Shown here: piece after piece, positions 11,342-22,564 of the stretch | Layout of the letters: each line of letters starts with the position of its first letter | Position numbering within the stretch: position 1 is the first letter of the stretch | Origin: Fonsecaea monophora | Taxonomy: Eukaryota; Ascomycota; Eurotiomycetes; Chaetothyriales; Herpotrichiellaceae | Direction of reading: 5' to 3' | Length of the DNA: 64,000 nt | Assembly (NCBI RefSeq): GCF_001642475.1 | Contig: NW_019173948.1 | Location: forward strand, 186,001 to 250,000 | Notes under the pieces: generated by a model | Databases searched by the model: none | Told to the model about the DNA's origin: nothing | The model's input: the letters and a program-made list of their open reading frames with translations, nothing else | Position numbers and translations under genes: made by a program

Positions 11342-12389
11342 TCATCGTGATCCCCCTTTTCGATACCCATGAGTTGCAACTAGATTTGATCGGTGTTGCA
11401 CTCTACAAGTTCCCTCCACCTTGGATCTGCGCCCAGTCTTTACACAATCAAGACAGAGACCAGGCTCAGCATCCATCAAAGTTGATAGGTCCTTTGTAAG
11501 CTTTCTCTTCATTGAACCGTCTCGAGAAGCCGCGAGTTCGCAGCGGGAATATGAGCCATTTGTGCAAGACGACTCTCCTGCAAGGCTGTTTGGCAGGTTC
11601 GAGACTTTCTCGACGACTTTGAGTAGACTCAGGTGCTCGAAGCCTTCTTCGTAGGGTGCAATCGCTTCCTTTCGCAAGGTAGAGAGATACTTTGTCACTC
11701 CCTCGGACGAAGCTCGACAGGAACAGTTCAAGAGGCGCGAGACGGGTTGCATGATGATTTTCTCCATCTTGCGGTTGATCTCGATTCTCCTGGTATTGAG
11801 CACATCTGCGCATGTAAGCATTCCAGCATTGCAAAGTGCGTTACATCTTCTACCAACCCAGTAGAGAGCTAGGGACGGTGGGGTGGTCTGTGAGACCGGG
11901 TAATACGTCAAATTGCCCGGCTTGTGACTGCATCAACCTCCACGAGATATCCGAAAATGCGGTGGGCAGGTCCAGAAGATAAGCAACCAGCAGCTGTCTA
12001 TTCAGCTGCGCCGCGACGTAAGTGTCTGAAAGGCTCTGCAGCCAGAGTGCCGCACAGTGTCTCATGGCAACGGTACATTGGTATTTGTCACAGACCAGGG
12101 CCAGCTTCTCCAAGGAGTCAATTTCCAGCTCCTGTGGGATCTGATCGAGCTGAAAATGGATGACTCTACAGACAAGTTTGAAAGCATCGAGGTCATCATC
12201 AGGCAGAGGGACGACGCGAAGGTTATCCTCTGTATTCCGGACAGTCCCTTCTCTGAAACCTGGCCTGAGCATAGCAGCGAACACCGGAGAAGCGAGAGAG
12301 AGAACTTTGGACGAGGTTCGGAGGCGTTCATTCTCAATCTCGATGACGAGATCGCCAATGGGGTCGATGTCAATACAAGTAGTCGCCAT
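11342..12389 (-). CDS. BTB/POZ domain protein
   Basis: Two exons (12389-11858 and 11805-11342) give about 331 residues. The start is the ATG of MATTCIDIDPIGDL; the frame upstream of it has no other ATG. The BTB fold covers roughly residues 8-110 (GDLVIEIENERLRTSSKVLSLASPVFA...). Without splicing the frame stops after LPGLTDHPTVPSSLLG. A 52-nt intron (GTTGGT...GCGCAG, 11806-11857) joins SSLL to DVLNTRRIEINRKME in phase and removes the stop. The C-terminal half has a CLDCVKTGRR...CRVQH motif seen in many Pezizomycotina BTB proteins. BTB domains mediate dimerisation or Cullin-3 binding; no partner domain is present, so the function is unknown. Confidence 0.85.
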
Positions 12390-12748
12390 GATCCTTGGCA
12401 ATTCGGTGGAGAGATGGGTATTCCAAAGTAGGTGCTTTCAGGCCGGGACGTTAGGCAAGGCGAGTCTCAAGTAGTCGGCTCAAGCCAATCATAATAGACT
12501 ATGTAGATCGGCTATCTGCGGTCAAGGCTAGATCGTAAATGGAATAGACTGGGACTGATGAACTATTCCCCATTCGGAAGTATCTGGGTGCGGAATCATT
12601 CGATGTGGCTCGAGGCTTCCAGAAAGACAAGGCCATGCTCGGCCGGAAAATATTTACCACTCTATTCTTTGGCAGTGCGGTCAACATGTTTCTTTCTGTC
12701 CTTGATCACAGATAACACTACTAAACTGCATATCAAATAAAGACAATC
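12390..12748. promoter_or_regulatory. Divergent promoter of the BTB gene and HSP78
   Basis: The two start codons are about 360 bases apart and point away from each other, so this is a shared promoter region. Heat-shock-factor-like modules occur on the HSP78 side. Confidence 0.6.
12612..12624 (+). promoter_or_regulatory. Candidate heat shock element upstream of HSP78
   Basis: GAGgcTTCcaGAA has the alternating nGAAnnTTCnnGAAn spacing recognised by Hsf1, with one mismatch in the first module. It lies about 125 bases before the HSP78 ATG, a sensible position for a heat-inducible chaperone. This is a by-eye match only. Confidence 0.4.
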
Positions 12749-15109
12749 ATGAACGCCGCAAGGTCGACGCTCGTTCGACGAGCTGTGCCTTCGCGAGTAC
12801 TGCCGTCACCTTTACTCCGTCGAAGAGCTGCTCCCTCCATATTATCCAATACCAGTTATGCGGTACTTCCTCGCTCCGTACTCCCAGCTACCACCTTCGT
12901 TCGCACCTACGCCAATGGCCGACCTCACCCACCCGGCGGGACTCATCGCATGAATATGGGAGGCGAACCCGAGAAACCTGCATTAGAAGAATACGGGGTT
13001 GACCTGACTGCCCGAGCAAAAGACGGGAAGCTAGACCCGGTCATCGGAAGAGATGGAGAGATTCACCGAACAATACAGATCCTGTCACGGCGGACAAAAA
13101 ACAATCCTGTCTTGATCGGCGCAGCTGGAACCGGAAAGACCGCAATCCTCGAAGGTCTCGCACAGAGGATAGTAAGAGGAGACGTACCCGAGAGCATCAA
13201 AAATAAGAGGGTTATTTCTTTGGACCTTGGTCAATTGATAGCTGGTGCAAAGTTCAGAGGCGACTTTGAGGAAAGGTTGAAGAGGGTCTTGAAAGAGGTA
13301 CAAGAGGCACATGGAGGGGTCATCCTTTTTATCGACGAATTGCACACCCTGCTCGGTCTGGGAAAGGCTGAGGGCTCAATTGATGCGAGCAACCTCCTAA
13401 AACCGGCCTTGTCACGCGGTGAACTCCAATGCTGTGGTGCCACCACCCTCAATGAATACCGTCAAATCGAGAAGGATGTGGCACTCGCACGCCGATTCCA
13501 ACCGATCCTGGTTGGCGAGCCTTCAGTCCAGGACACCATCTCCATCTTGCGTGGTATCAAAGATCGCTACGAAGTCCATCATGGCGTACGCATTACAGAT
13601 GGTGCTCTTGTTGCTGCCGCAACGTACAGCAATCGGTATATCACTGATAGATTTCTCCCCGACAAAGCTATCGATCTCGTGGATGAAGCAGCCTCGGCTT
13701 TGCGCTTACAACAAGAGTCCAAACCTGACGCCATCCAGAAGCTGGATCGCGAGATCATGACCATTCAAATCGAGCTCGAGTCTCTGCGTAAGGAGACCGA
13801 CATCGCCTCCAAGGAGCGTCGACAGAAGCTTGAGGAGACACTCGCAGAGAAGAAGAAAGAGGTAGATCGTCTGACTGAGATTTGGGATCGCGAAAAAGCA
13901 GAAATCGAAGCCATCAAGCGAACTAAGGAAGAACTGGAAAGGGCTCGACAGGAACTGGAGCTAGCCAGACGCGCTGGCAACTTTGCTCGCGCTGGTGAAC
14001 TTCAATATGCGACCATCCCCAAACTCGAATCCCAACTGCCAAAGGAAGGCGAAGAAGTTACCTCGACGACGAAGAACGGAGAGACCCTCATTCATGACTC
14101 GGTAACTGCCGATGATATCGCCAACGTCGTCAGCCGGACAACAGGAATTCCAGTCAACAAACTCATGGCTGGGGAGGTCGAAAAGCTCGTAAAGATGGAA
14201 GACAAACTGAGAGAGCACGTTCGTGGCCAAGATGAAGCGCTTACTGCGGTGGCCAATGCGGTCCGCATGCAACGAGCAGGTCTTAATGGCGAAAACCGTC
14301 CGCTCGGAAGCTTCATGTTCCTCGGCCCTACCGGAGTAGGGAAAACAGAACTCTGCAAACAGATTGCAAACTTCCTCTTCAGCACAGAGACCGCCGTGGT
14401 TCGATTTGACATGTCGGAATTCCAGGAGAAGCACACAGTCTCGCGACTCATTGGCGCCACCGCAGGCTACGTGGGGTACGAGGATGCAGGGCAGCTAACA
14501 GAGGCCGTCCGACGCAAGCCGTATGCAGTCCTCCTGTTCGACGAGTTTGAAAAGGCCCACCGTGACATTTCAAGTTTGCTGCTGCAAGTACTCGACGAAG
14601 GATTCCTCACAGACAGTCAAGGCCACAAAGTCGACTTCCGAAACACCTTGATTGTCTTGACTAGCAATCTTGGTGCAGAGATTCTGATGGGTAGCGGCGC
14701 CGATGTGGAGGCTGTGACGCCCGAACAAAAGAAGGGAGTAATGGAAGTTGTGCAAGCCTCCTACCCACCCGAGTTCCTCAACCGGATCGACGAATTCATC
14801 ATCTTCAACAAGCTATCCAAATCTGCCCTGCGAGACATTGTGGACATCCGGATCCGCGAACTTCAAGGGCGCCTTGATGATCGCAGGATGAACCTTGACG
14901 TTTCACCCGAGGTCAAGGACTGGTTGTGTGAGAAAGGCTATGATCCTCGTTACGGCGCCCGTCCACTCAATCGCCTAATACAGCACGAGATTGGTCGAAA
15001 GTTGGCAGACAGGATCATAAGAGGTGAACTGAAGACGGGCGACACTGCAAAAGTCATTGTAGGTAAGAACCGGGAGGCTTTGGAACTGGAAATTCAACCC
15101 AAAGCCTGA
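12749..15109 (+). CDS. HSP78: Mitochondrial ClpB-type disaggregase Hsp78
   Basis: An uninterrupted 786-residue ORF. The Arg/Ser/Ala-rich first ~55 residues ([18 protein letters not shown]) look like a mitochondrial presequence. NBD1 has Walker A GAAGTGKT (about 124-131), Walker B VILFIDE (about 191-197) and DVALARRF; a coiled-coil middle domain follows. NBD2 has Walker A GPTGVGKT, Walker [12 protein letters not shown] and the sensor segment [11 protein letters not shown]. The bacterial ClpB N-domain is missing, as is normal for Hsp78. The protein is an ATP-driven hexamer that works with mitochondrial Hsp70 (Ssc1) to dissolve aggregates in the matrix. Length matches the yeast protein (about 800). 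Heat control is suggested by the upstream element. Confidence 0.98.
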   Translation: MNAARSTLVRRAVPSRVLPSPLLRRRAAPSILSNTSYAVLPRSVLPATTFVRTYANGRPHPPGGTHRMNMGGEPEKPALEEYGVDLTARAKDGKLDPVIGRDGEIHRTIQILSRRTKNNPVLIGAAGTGKTAILEGLAQRIVRGDVPESIKNKRVISLDLGQLIAGAKFRGDFEERLKRVLKEVQEAHGGVILFIDELHTLLGLGKAEGSIDASNLLKPALSRGELQCCGATTLNEYRQIEKDVALARRFQPILVGEPSVQDTISILRGIKDRYEVHHGVRITDGALVAAATYSNRYITDRFLPDKAIDLVDEAASALRLQQESKPDAIQKLDREIMTIQIELESLRKETDIASKERRQKLEETLAEKKKEVDRLTEIWDREKAEIEAIKRTKEELERARQELELARRAGNFARAGELQYATIPKLESQLPKEGEEVTSTTKNGETLIHDSVTADDIANVVSRTTGIPVNKLMAGEVEKLVKMEDKLREHVRGQDEALTAVANAVRMQRAGLNGENRPLGSFMFLGPTGVGKTELCKQIANFLFSTETAVVRFDMSEFQEKHTVSRLIGATAGYVGYEDAGQLTEAVRRKPYAVLLFDEFEKAHRDISSLLLQVLDEGFLTDSQGHKVDFRNTLIVLTSNLGAEILMGSGADVEAVTPEQKKGVMEVVQASYPPEFLNRIDEFIIFNKLSKSALRDIVDIRIRELQGRLDDRRMNLDVSPEVKDWLCEKGYDPRYGARPLNRLIQHEIGRKLADRIIRGELKTGDTAKVIVGKNREALELEIQPKA

Positions 15110-15937
15110 GGTTTGAAGGCGTACGACGACTTGACTGGCGGCGCCATTTGGCACTGTTTCACCCTCCCAGCTCGAGCTGAAAACGGCCAGCCACCGATCT
15201 GATGGAGGACACGATACGATCTAAAAGAACTGTACATGACAGACACGATGGAGGTTTGAACTCCTTGGGGACAAACGGCGGCGCATTTTGTGAAATTTGG
15301 TGGCTACGGCGATACCCCACTCGATTCTACATTTACAATTGCATACAAGCAGGTGATGTGGTGGCTAGCATTTTATACATGTGTATGTGTATGTATATGC
15401 ATTTCCGGTATGCTCGGTATCTGAACGGCTATACCAAAGGCACAAAAAAGGGAATAAATATGTATAGTATTGTTTTGATTAGGAGAACAATCATAGTCAA
15501 TGATACTCATAATCAACTCTATCATTTTCATTCTATTCTCACCTAATTCTACCTCCTTCTGTTCTTTGTACGTATGTATATATGTGTGTATTTTACCCTG
15601 TACGAACCCTTCCTGTCCCTCTCCCTCCCGTTCTGGGTGGACCAGATGATGACAGGGTATCGGATATGGAATACAAATATGGAGTAAGGCAGGGGAAAAC
15701 GGGAGAGATGGAGAGATAGAGAGGTGGAAGATGGAAGATGTGATGGAAAATGTGATGTTGCTGGGATCCATTCGATCCGAGTTGGACGACATTGCTTCTA
15801 TTTTCCTCCTTTCTGTGCAGTCTTGATCTGTGAAGGGTATACGGCTAACTATATCTTCGCTAAAGTGCTGTACTTGAACATATCTTAGTACAAGACAGTA
15901 TGCTCGGAGCGTGTCTCGGTTGTCTTGCTTGACGTCT
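15110..15937. other. Intergenic, convergent 3' regions of HSP78 and the sugar transporter
   Basis: Contains T/G-rich low-complexity stretches (repeated TGTATG/TATG words around 15376-15400 and 15568-15595) typical of 3' UTR and termination DNA. No gene is supported. Confidence 0.55.
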
Positions 15938-17849
15938 TCACTTCTGGACAACTATCTCTCGCTGGTCCGCGTGGACTTTACATCCTTGTGCTCGTGCTCG
16001 TGCATTCCGACCTTCTTCCTCTTCTTCGTTGTGCTCGTCTCTTCCTCTCGCGGTCGTGGTGTCTGATACTGCCGTCGCCGTTTCTGTCTCCGAAATCCTC
16101 CGAAGCCGACTGGCTCGCTTGTACGCCTTGACCTGCCTGTCGGCTTTGCGCACGATGCTCCACTGTAACCTGCTCAGGAGGCCTCTTTTCTTGAGATCTG
16201 TACCAGTAGCGTCAACGATGGCGTCTTCGTCGTCTTGCTCATCGTCGTAGACATCGTGCAAAGTCGAGGCCCGTCTGCGCTGCTCCTTGTCCGCGAAGAG
16301 CGTGTCGATGGCTTCGAGTGGTTGGCCGCCTGTCTCTGGGTAGAAGAGCCAGACGATGATGGCGTTGGCAAGGTTCAGCACCGCCCAGACGATGTAGAAT
16401 TTCCAGCCTAGATTCTTGACGCCGTCTGGGATAGAAGGAGAGTCAGTGAAACGAATAGATAACTACGGCGGATACAAGGTCTCCTCTTCCCTTTCAAACT
16501 CACCTGGCGTGACCTCGACGACGAGAAAGTTGCCCAGGAAATCTGCGCCCGCGGCCAGGGCGGCGCCTTTGGCTCGGATCTTCAGGGGCAGGATCTCGGG
16601 CGGGTAGACCCAGACGGTGGCCATCCAGCCCCACGTGAAGCACGCTTCAAAGGCAAAGACAAAGAACACGGCAGCCACGCCGGCGGAGGTGTTGTGGTAG
16701 TTGGCGGCTTCGATGCGGTTGACGGCGATGGCTTCGGCCACCAGAACCAGGCACATGCCCAAGGCCATGGAGATGAAGAGGAGCCGGCGCCCCACGCGGT
16801 CGATGGTGTACCAGGTGAGGAACGAGGCGATGATGTACCACAGTTGCAGGAAGCAACCCATCAGGATGGACATCTCCTGGGTCATGTTCAACGACGTGGA
16901 GAAGAGCGTCGGTGCGTAGTATGTTACCTGCCAGAGAAAAGGTGTTGTCAGCTATGCAATAGATCATCAACCCCTCCCGAGGGCGCAGCGCACTTACAAT
17001 GTTAATTCCCGACATCTGCTGCATGAATTGAATCCCCAACGCCAGATAGAATCGCTTGTTGGCCGAAATGCCATTGCTGCGGAATAGGTCTGCCCAGGAG
17101 CCCTCCTCCCTCTCCTCGATGGCGATAGCTTCCATGATCTCGTTCTTCTCCGTCTGTACGACCCGGTCCTTTTCGTCCCGTCCCCTGAGTCGCGCGAGAA
17201 CTGCGAGCCCTTCCTCTGGAGAGCGGTGTCGCATGAGCCAGCGCGGGGTGTCGGGTAACCACGGTGCGACCAGCATGATGTAGATGGCGAAGACCAGCTG
17301 GAATGCAAGTGGGAATCGCCACTGCGCACTACTGTGGACAAAGAAGAAGCCGTAGTTGATCCAGTAAGCAATCATCAGCCCACCGAGCATGGTGGAGAGC
17401 TGACAGCAGACTTGCCAGCCGCGTTGAGCTGCAGCACTGATTTCCGCCTGGTAGACAGGGGTGACGGATGTGATGTAACCAATGCCTATTCCCGTGCAGA
17501 TTCGCGAGACCATGAACTGAATCCGTTCGTAGCTGCTAGCCATGAGGATTGTCCCGACAATCAACGCCGAAGTACCCAACAGTAGCGTTCTCTTGCGGCC
17601 CAGCTGTTCACCCGTAAAGGCGGCACCGATGGCACCAAACACGGCGCCCACATCGTATAGCGCCGTCATTGTGCCCACCATGAGCGAGCTCGGATGATCC
17701 ATTTGTGCCAGCCAGTACTTGGATATCACCACGCCGGACATGACGCCCTGGTCGTACCCGAACAAGAGAAAGCCCGACGAGCATACTGAAGTGATGGCGG
17801 CAATGAGCCATCCACCAACAAGGCGGTTCGTTCCCTTCATCACCGACAT
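15938..17849 (-). CDS. MFS sugar transporter (hexose/quinate-type)
   Basis: Three exons (17849-16998, 16927-16504, 16425-15938) give about 587 residues and twelve expected membrane helices. Splices are clean: GTAAGT/TGGCAG rebuilds MSGINIVTYYAPTLF and GTGAGT/CCCAG rebuilds TPDGVKNLGWKFY. Family signatures include FLLFGYDQGVMSG in helix 1, GRKRT in the loop 2-3, PVYQAEIS, PDTPRWLMRHR, the QQMSGIN sugar-site motif of helix 7, GRR in loop 8-9 and PETGGQPLEAID after helix 12. It is a plasma-membrane proton symporter or facilitator of monosaccharides or related compounds; the substrate cannot be read from sequence. The C-terminal tail of about 100 residues is charged, with a Glu run. Confidence 0.93.
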
Positions 17850-19931
17850 TTTGGAGGGAAACGCGGGTCAGAGAGAAGGGCCAGGGGGAGACGAAGCAGA
17901 AAGAACCATCATCAGCGATAGCCGAGAGAGCGGTGGACAGCCCACTATATGGTTGCCGGGCATCGGAGTCGAAGTCGAAGCTTTTGGTCAAGCATTGCAA
18001 GCATTGCGAAGCAACTTAGCGAGGAAGAATTGCGACCTGCCGTATTTGGGACATGATTGACGTTGGTGACATTGATTCGCACAATGACGTGTCGACGACG
18101 GGGTTGATGGGCCAGTAACGTGGGACGATAATAGAGAGAGATGGATCGACAGCGGGGACGGCATCGAGGGGGTCACAGGGCGGGATGGGGCACGGTGGAT
18201 GTTGTTTGTGGTGGTGGTGAAGCATGAATGATAAAGGATCTAGTGTGAAGATCATTCTTCCTCCTCGTTGCCTGCGGAGAACAGCCCGACGGCAATCGGC
18301 AACTAACAGGCGCCCAACAGGGAAATATTCTAACGCTTCCAAGGCATTGGGCACGTACCTCCCCCTCTCGTCCCCTAATACTCCAATACGTTCCCTACGG
18401 CTTCCATGCCCTCACAGTACCTCGTATTTGGGGTATTTAGAAAGTACCCTTGACCACCCCGAAAGTTACGGAGATCTCCGTGTATCGCTCAACGGCAATG
18501 TCTTCATTGCTTGACTCAAAGCTCCCTCCCGAGAACCCAATTCCGGATCTCGTTTGGTTCCCCCCTGCTTTGCTGCCCCTTTTTCATCCGCAGCCTTGTC
18601 AAGATTTCCGCCGAGCCTTGACAATCTCAACAACTCGAACTTGTCATGCCACTCTTTCAACAGTCACTTTAACGTCGGGTATGTCTTGTGCAAATTCATT
18701 CTCGCCCTCAGACAGGCTCGTTGGGCGAAAGACGTCGAAAGGCATCGCAACTCTTGGAACCTCTCACCCCAAACATGCTTACCTCCCTACCATTGCTCTG
18801 TCCCTCTCTGCGTCACTTTTGTCTCCATGATCAACGTGTTAGCTCAGATGCTCGTACTGCTATTCTCTTTGTTAGTACGAGACGAGACACTAGTGCATAC
18901 GTAGATTAATTCCATGACATGAACATATAGATTGGTTGGACCATGTTGGAAATGCAAGTCTCGCGGAACGTCCGACTGGCGGCTACGAGCAGCCATGAAT
19001 AGGATTTTGGTACAAAAGAACTGGTGACAATTACGGGAATAGACATGTAGGTGCCTGACTATGACAACATGTCCGTGTCTGGTATCATGAGAGGCATTGG
19101 CTCAGGAACGGGTTGAGTAACCGTGCGTGATACGCCAGAGGGGAGGCTCCGCCGATTCGCTGCTTGTTTCTGGTCTGGAAACGAGCCGCCATGAAAGTCT
19201 CTGCGCTTTTGCCCAGACTGACCCGGCCATCATTGGCGAGTAGCCTGGAAAGGGGTTGAACTGGTGAAGGTCACAAGAGAATCGATGGTTGCGAGTCTCC
19301 ACGTCGAGGCGCAGACAAGTCCCCGCTGACGTCATCGGTTCGTTCGTCAATTAGCCACGTGAACACGCGACGCGTCGAGTTGGAATCGCGCAGCGACGTC
19401 AATCTATCGAGATCCAGCCTTCATTGCTAAGGTATTGGGGGATCAGTATCTCTGCTCCTGTTCCCAAACTACTGGCAAACTACTGAGCAGTGTGTTTGAC
19501 TCCTTCCACCTGTCTTCATGGCATCGCATGAGCAACAAACTCCCACAGCACATTCCATGGACAAATCTTCCATCGGCACCAAGTACCGCCAGATCAGCTC
19601 CCTCCGGATTCTAATTCTACTCGTTATGTGCCCGACCGTCTCACAAGCTGGTAGGCTTGTCATCCGATGACTGTTCAATGAAATTGCATCCCCATGTCGT
19701 GATCGCAGGTTGTGGTTACACAAGCCCCAGGGAATGCCGCGGTACTCCTCTCAAGTTGCACATGCGTATCAGGCACCGTCGTGCGTTGATCTCGTTGGTG
19801 GAACAAGATGCCCCTATCTGAAGATGGCGCCATCACCTTCGAGACGCCATATACAACTGCTTGGATCTTTGTTTGACTTACTTTGTAATGATCCGTAACA
19901 GGCAATCCAGAAGCCATTGTCGCTCTCTAAA
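17850..19931. other. Divergent intergenic region: transporter and methyltransferase promoters
   Basis: About 2.1 kb with only short, family-less open frames. Pyrimidine-rich tracts (18520-18620) and repeated GCAAGCATTGC words (about 17990-18010) are visible. It must contain the transporter promoter; I found no RNA gene. Confidence 0.5.
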
Positions 19932-20999
19932 ATGGGGTCCTACGACGAACGCATAGACCTGTCGACGGCCGACATCATCAATATCCAGTCAGACGCCGAG
20001 AAAATCGAGTTGTTCAAAGACACTGCCGAATCATTGAAAGCCCAATCGCCGAGCCTCCCGTCATTGTTGTTGTGGGACGAACAAGGCTTGAAGTTCTTCG
20101 AGGCCGTTACCTACACGACCGAGTACTACCTGACGAACTGTGAGATTGAGCTCTTGAAAAAACACAGCCATCAGATAGCGCAGAGGATTGAATCCGGTGC
20201 CATTATTGTCGAGTTGGGGAGTGGGTGTCTTCGAAAGACAAAGATTCTTCTGCAAGCGGTAGACGACTTGAGAAAGCCCGTCGACTACTACGCCCTGGAT
20301 CTGTCACGGTCAGAGCTCGAACGGACTCTACAAGAGGTGTCTCCAGGTACCTTTCAGCACGTCCGATGCCATGGACTATTGGGCACCTATGACGATGGAT
20401 TGACGTGGCTGCAGCAACCAGAAATCGCTTCCAGGCCAAAAGTTGTGCTTTCTCTGGGTTCGACCCTCGGGAGCTTTACCCGGGCAGAAGCTGCCGACTT
20501 CTTCGCGGGGTTCGCCAAAGCTATAGATCATTGCGTCAATGGCACAACCCGCAGTGAAGCTCTGATGATCATCGGTGTGGACGGTTGCAAAAAAGGCGAA
20601 CAGGTATGGTCTGCCTACAACGATGCAGAATCCCGGAACGACCAATTTATCAAAAACGCATTGGAATACGCGAACCGGATCCTGGGGAAGGACATCTTCC
20701 ATCAGAGTGAGTGGGACCGTCACGGCCAATGGAATGAAACCATTGGTCGACACGAATAATACCTGGTACCTCGGAAGGATATCTGGTTTGAGGGACGTTG
20801 TCTCAAGGCTGGTGAAAAGATCTTTGTTGTCGCGAGCCACAAATATGACGACGAGGATCGACAACGACTTTGGCAGGGTGCCGGTCTGACGGTGGTAGAG
20901 GGGTGGCAGAATCCCGAAACTCAATACGGTGAGTGGTATTGTGAATTTCATCAGCTTCGGAACTAACAGCGACCAGGACTGTATCTTCTATCCGCGTAA
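19932..20999 (+). pseudogene. EgtD/EasF-type SAM-dependent N-methyltransferase with in-frame stop
   Basis: The ATG at 19932 (MGSYDERIDLS) opens a protein of the EgtD-like (DUF2260) family, which methylates amino-acid alpha-amino groups (ergothioneine histidine methylation; dimethylallyltryptophan methylation by EasF/FgaMT). Seen: WDEQGLKFFEAVTYTTEYYLT, the SAM motif VELGSGCLRKTKILL, YYALDLSRSELERTL and LSLGSTLGSF. At 20757-20759 a TAA interrupts the frame inside the conserved GRHE...VPRKDIWFEG segment. The same frame then continues with family sequence (about 20760-20928), reaches a normal intron (20929-20976, GTGAGT, branch CTAAC, CCAG) and ends YLLSA at 20999. So only one stop breaks the gene. 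No prenyltransferase lies nearby, so the pathway is unknown. The context is an accessory region with an O-methyltransferase downstream. Confidence 0.75.
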
Positions 21000-21218
21000 G
21001 TCGCGAGAGCAAGATCAGATCTATAAAAAAAAGTCCTCCGGACCTGGGGTAGACCCCAATACACGATATGGGGATTTCATCAGGTTTTACCATCTGTTGG
21101 ACTTGGGTTCGCCGAAACCTCTTTGCGAGTCGCTAGAGCAGGCAGGACTCTGTTCCACGTGCAGTCACGTCGAGCTCTCTCTTCTCCTTGACATGCGCTG
21201 CACGGGCCAAAGGGGCGC

Positions 21219-21245
21219 AAAAAAAAAAAAAAAAAAAAAAAAAAA
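21219..21245 (+). repeat. Poly(A) tract, 27 bases
   Basis: An uninterrupted run of 27 A. It is not attached to a processed gene copy, since the upstream methyltransferase still carries an intron. It may be a retroelement tail scar or a slippage product. Confidence 0.9.
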
Positions 21246-21822
21246 GACCGGGCAGCCTTGTCTCTACGTACTCTCGTTTGCTAGGTCTACCTGTATCCCG
21301 CAACAAGCCGCGTTTGCTCTAATAATGGCGATGAAGACAATCAATACATACCTCATCCTCGGCGCAGAGGTCCTCGAGGTATAAAAGTCTCTCCTCCGCC
21401 CTTGAACTTGGACACCTCGTCATCTCGACATCAATGAAATAATGTAACCTCCTTAAGGCTAGGTAGTATGGCGGCCGCCAAAGTACAGGTTCGTATTTGG
21501 TTATAATATCGTAATAATACCCACATACCTATGTACCTACGGGAACACCTATTACGTGCCTACCCAGCAAGGAAGTACATAATTAGGATCAATTCAGAAC
21601 GGAAAATCCACTCAGCCAAACTATACCCGAAACGGAGTTAATACAGCCAGGGTTGTCACTAAATAGCCCCTTTTTCAGGCCTCGAATAATTGTTAATTAA
21701 TCCCCATTCGGGATAACACCAATACAGCAACGCAAAGTTTGGCTTTAAAATCAACCGCCGTCACGTCAGGAACATGGAACAAAATAATACCTTTGACAGG
21801 AGGGACAAATCATCCCACAGTC

Positions 21823-21934
21823 CTCACTCACTCACTCACTCACTCACTCACTCACTCACTCACTCACTCACTCACTCACTCACTCACTCACTCACTCACT
21901 CACTCACTCACTCACTCACTCACCCACTCACTCA
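21823..21934 (+). repeat. CTCA tetranucleotide microsatellite, about 28 units
   Basis: Near-perfect (CTCA)n with one interruption (CACCCACT) near the right end. Four-base units shift frame, and the open frames across it read as Ser-Leu-Thr-His repeats with no gene signals, so it is non-coding. Length polymorphism between strains is expected. Confidence 0.95.
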
Positions 21935-22564
21935 GGCGTTGGTTGTATCTTCGGGAAACTGACTCCTGACTCCTTCGACTACCCAGCGAGCTATGTACTG
22001 TAGGTACGAGTAACGTACGACGTAGGTATCTGGCATGATGTGATATAACAAATGACAATGACATGTCCAGAGAAAGAGGGGTCCTATCAGGATAACTACC
22101 CATACCAACACACAAAAATGCACTATTACTTATTAATAGTGCTTATCCTTTGCAGCTCCCTCTCAGCCGAAAGACATGTCCGACGCGCGACACGAAACCA
22201 AAAAAAAAGGGGGGGGCCATTTGATAAGATCGCCAATGTACGGGGTGAAACCCAGCCCCCAAGCTATTACGGAGTATCTTTCTACATACTTCCTTCCTTC
22301 GGGGACCAGCGAGGGAAGATACATACATACGAACATACAAGCCGCGCTGAGTCAGCAGCAACAACAACAACAGCAGCAGCGTTGGGGCGGTCAAGAAGAA
22401 AGCGGTGACTATTGCGGACGCCTGAACGGCTGAGGCTCTGTGGACGATTTGTATTTTAGTCAAGGTAATCAATCACTCAATCCCCCGTGCCCTGTCCAAC
22501 GCCCGAGTCCATCGTGAGTCGTGAGTTCTCGTGTCTTTCTAGCACACAATCTGTTCATGCCGTG

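Larger units (their letters stand above)
21000..22564. other. AT-rich, repeat-bearing intergenic region upstream of the O-methyltransferase
   Basis: Holds a 27-base A tract, a TATAAAAG box (about 21380) with no gene after it, a 12-base palindrome around GGCGGCCGCC (21469-21480), AT-rich DNA with TACCTA-like words (21500-21730), a long CTCA repeat, an A-run followed by a G-run (22198-22216) and a CAA/CAG tract (about 22351-22380). This looks like non-genic, slippage-prone DNA, possibly with transposon remnants. No ORF is convincing. Confidence 0.6.

Noticed and set aside
11806..11911. Apparent frameshift and stop in the BTB gene after PSSLLG
   Set aside because: A 52-base GT-AG intron (11806-11857) joins the two frames in phase and removes the stop, so the gene is intact.
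21739..21969. Ser-Leu-Thr-His repeat protein
   Set aside because: This is only the translation of the CTCA microsatellite; four-base units read in every frame and no start context or neighbours support coding.
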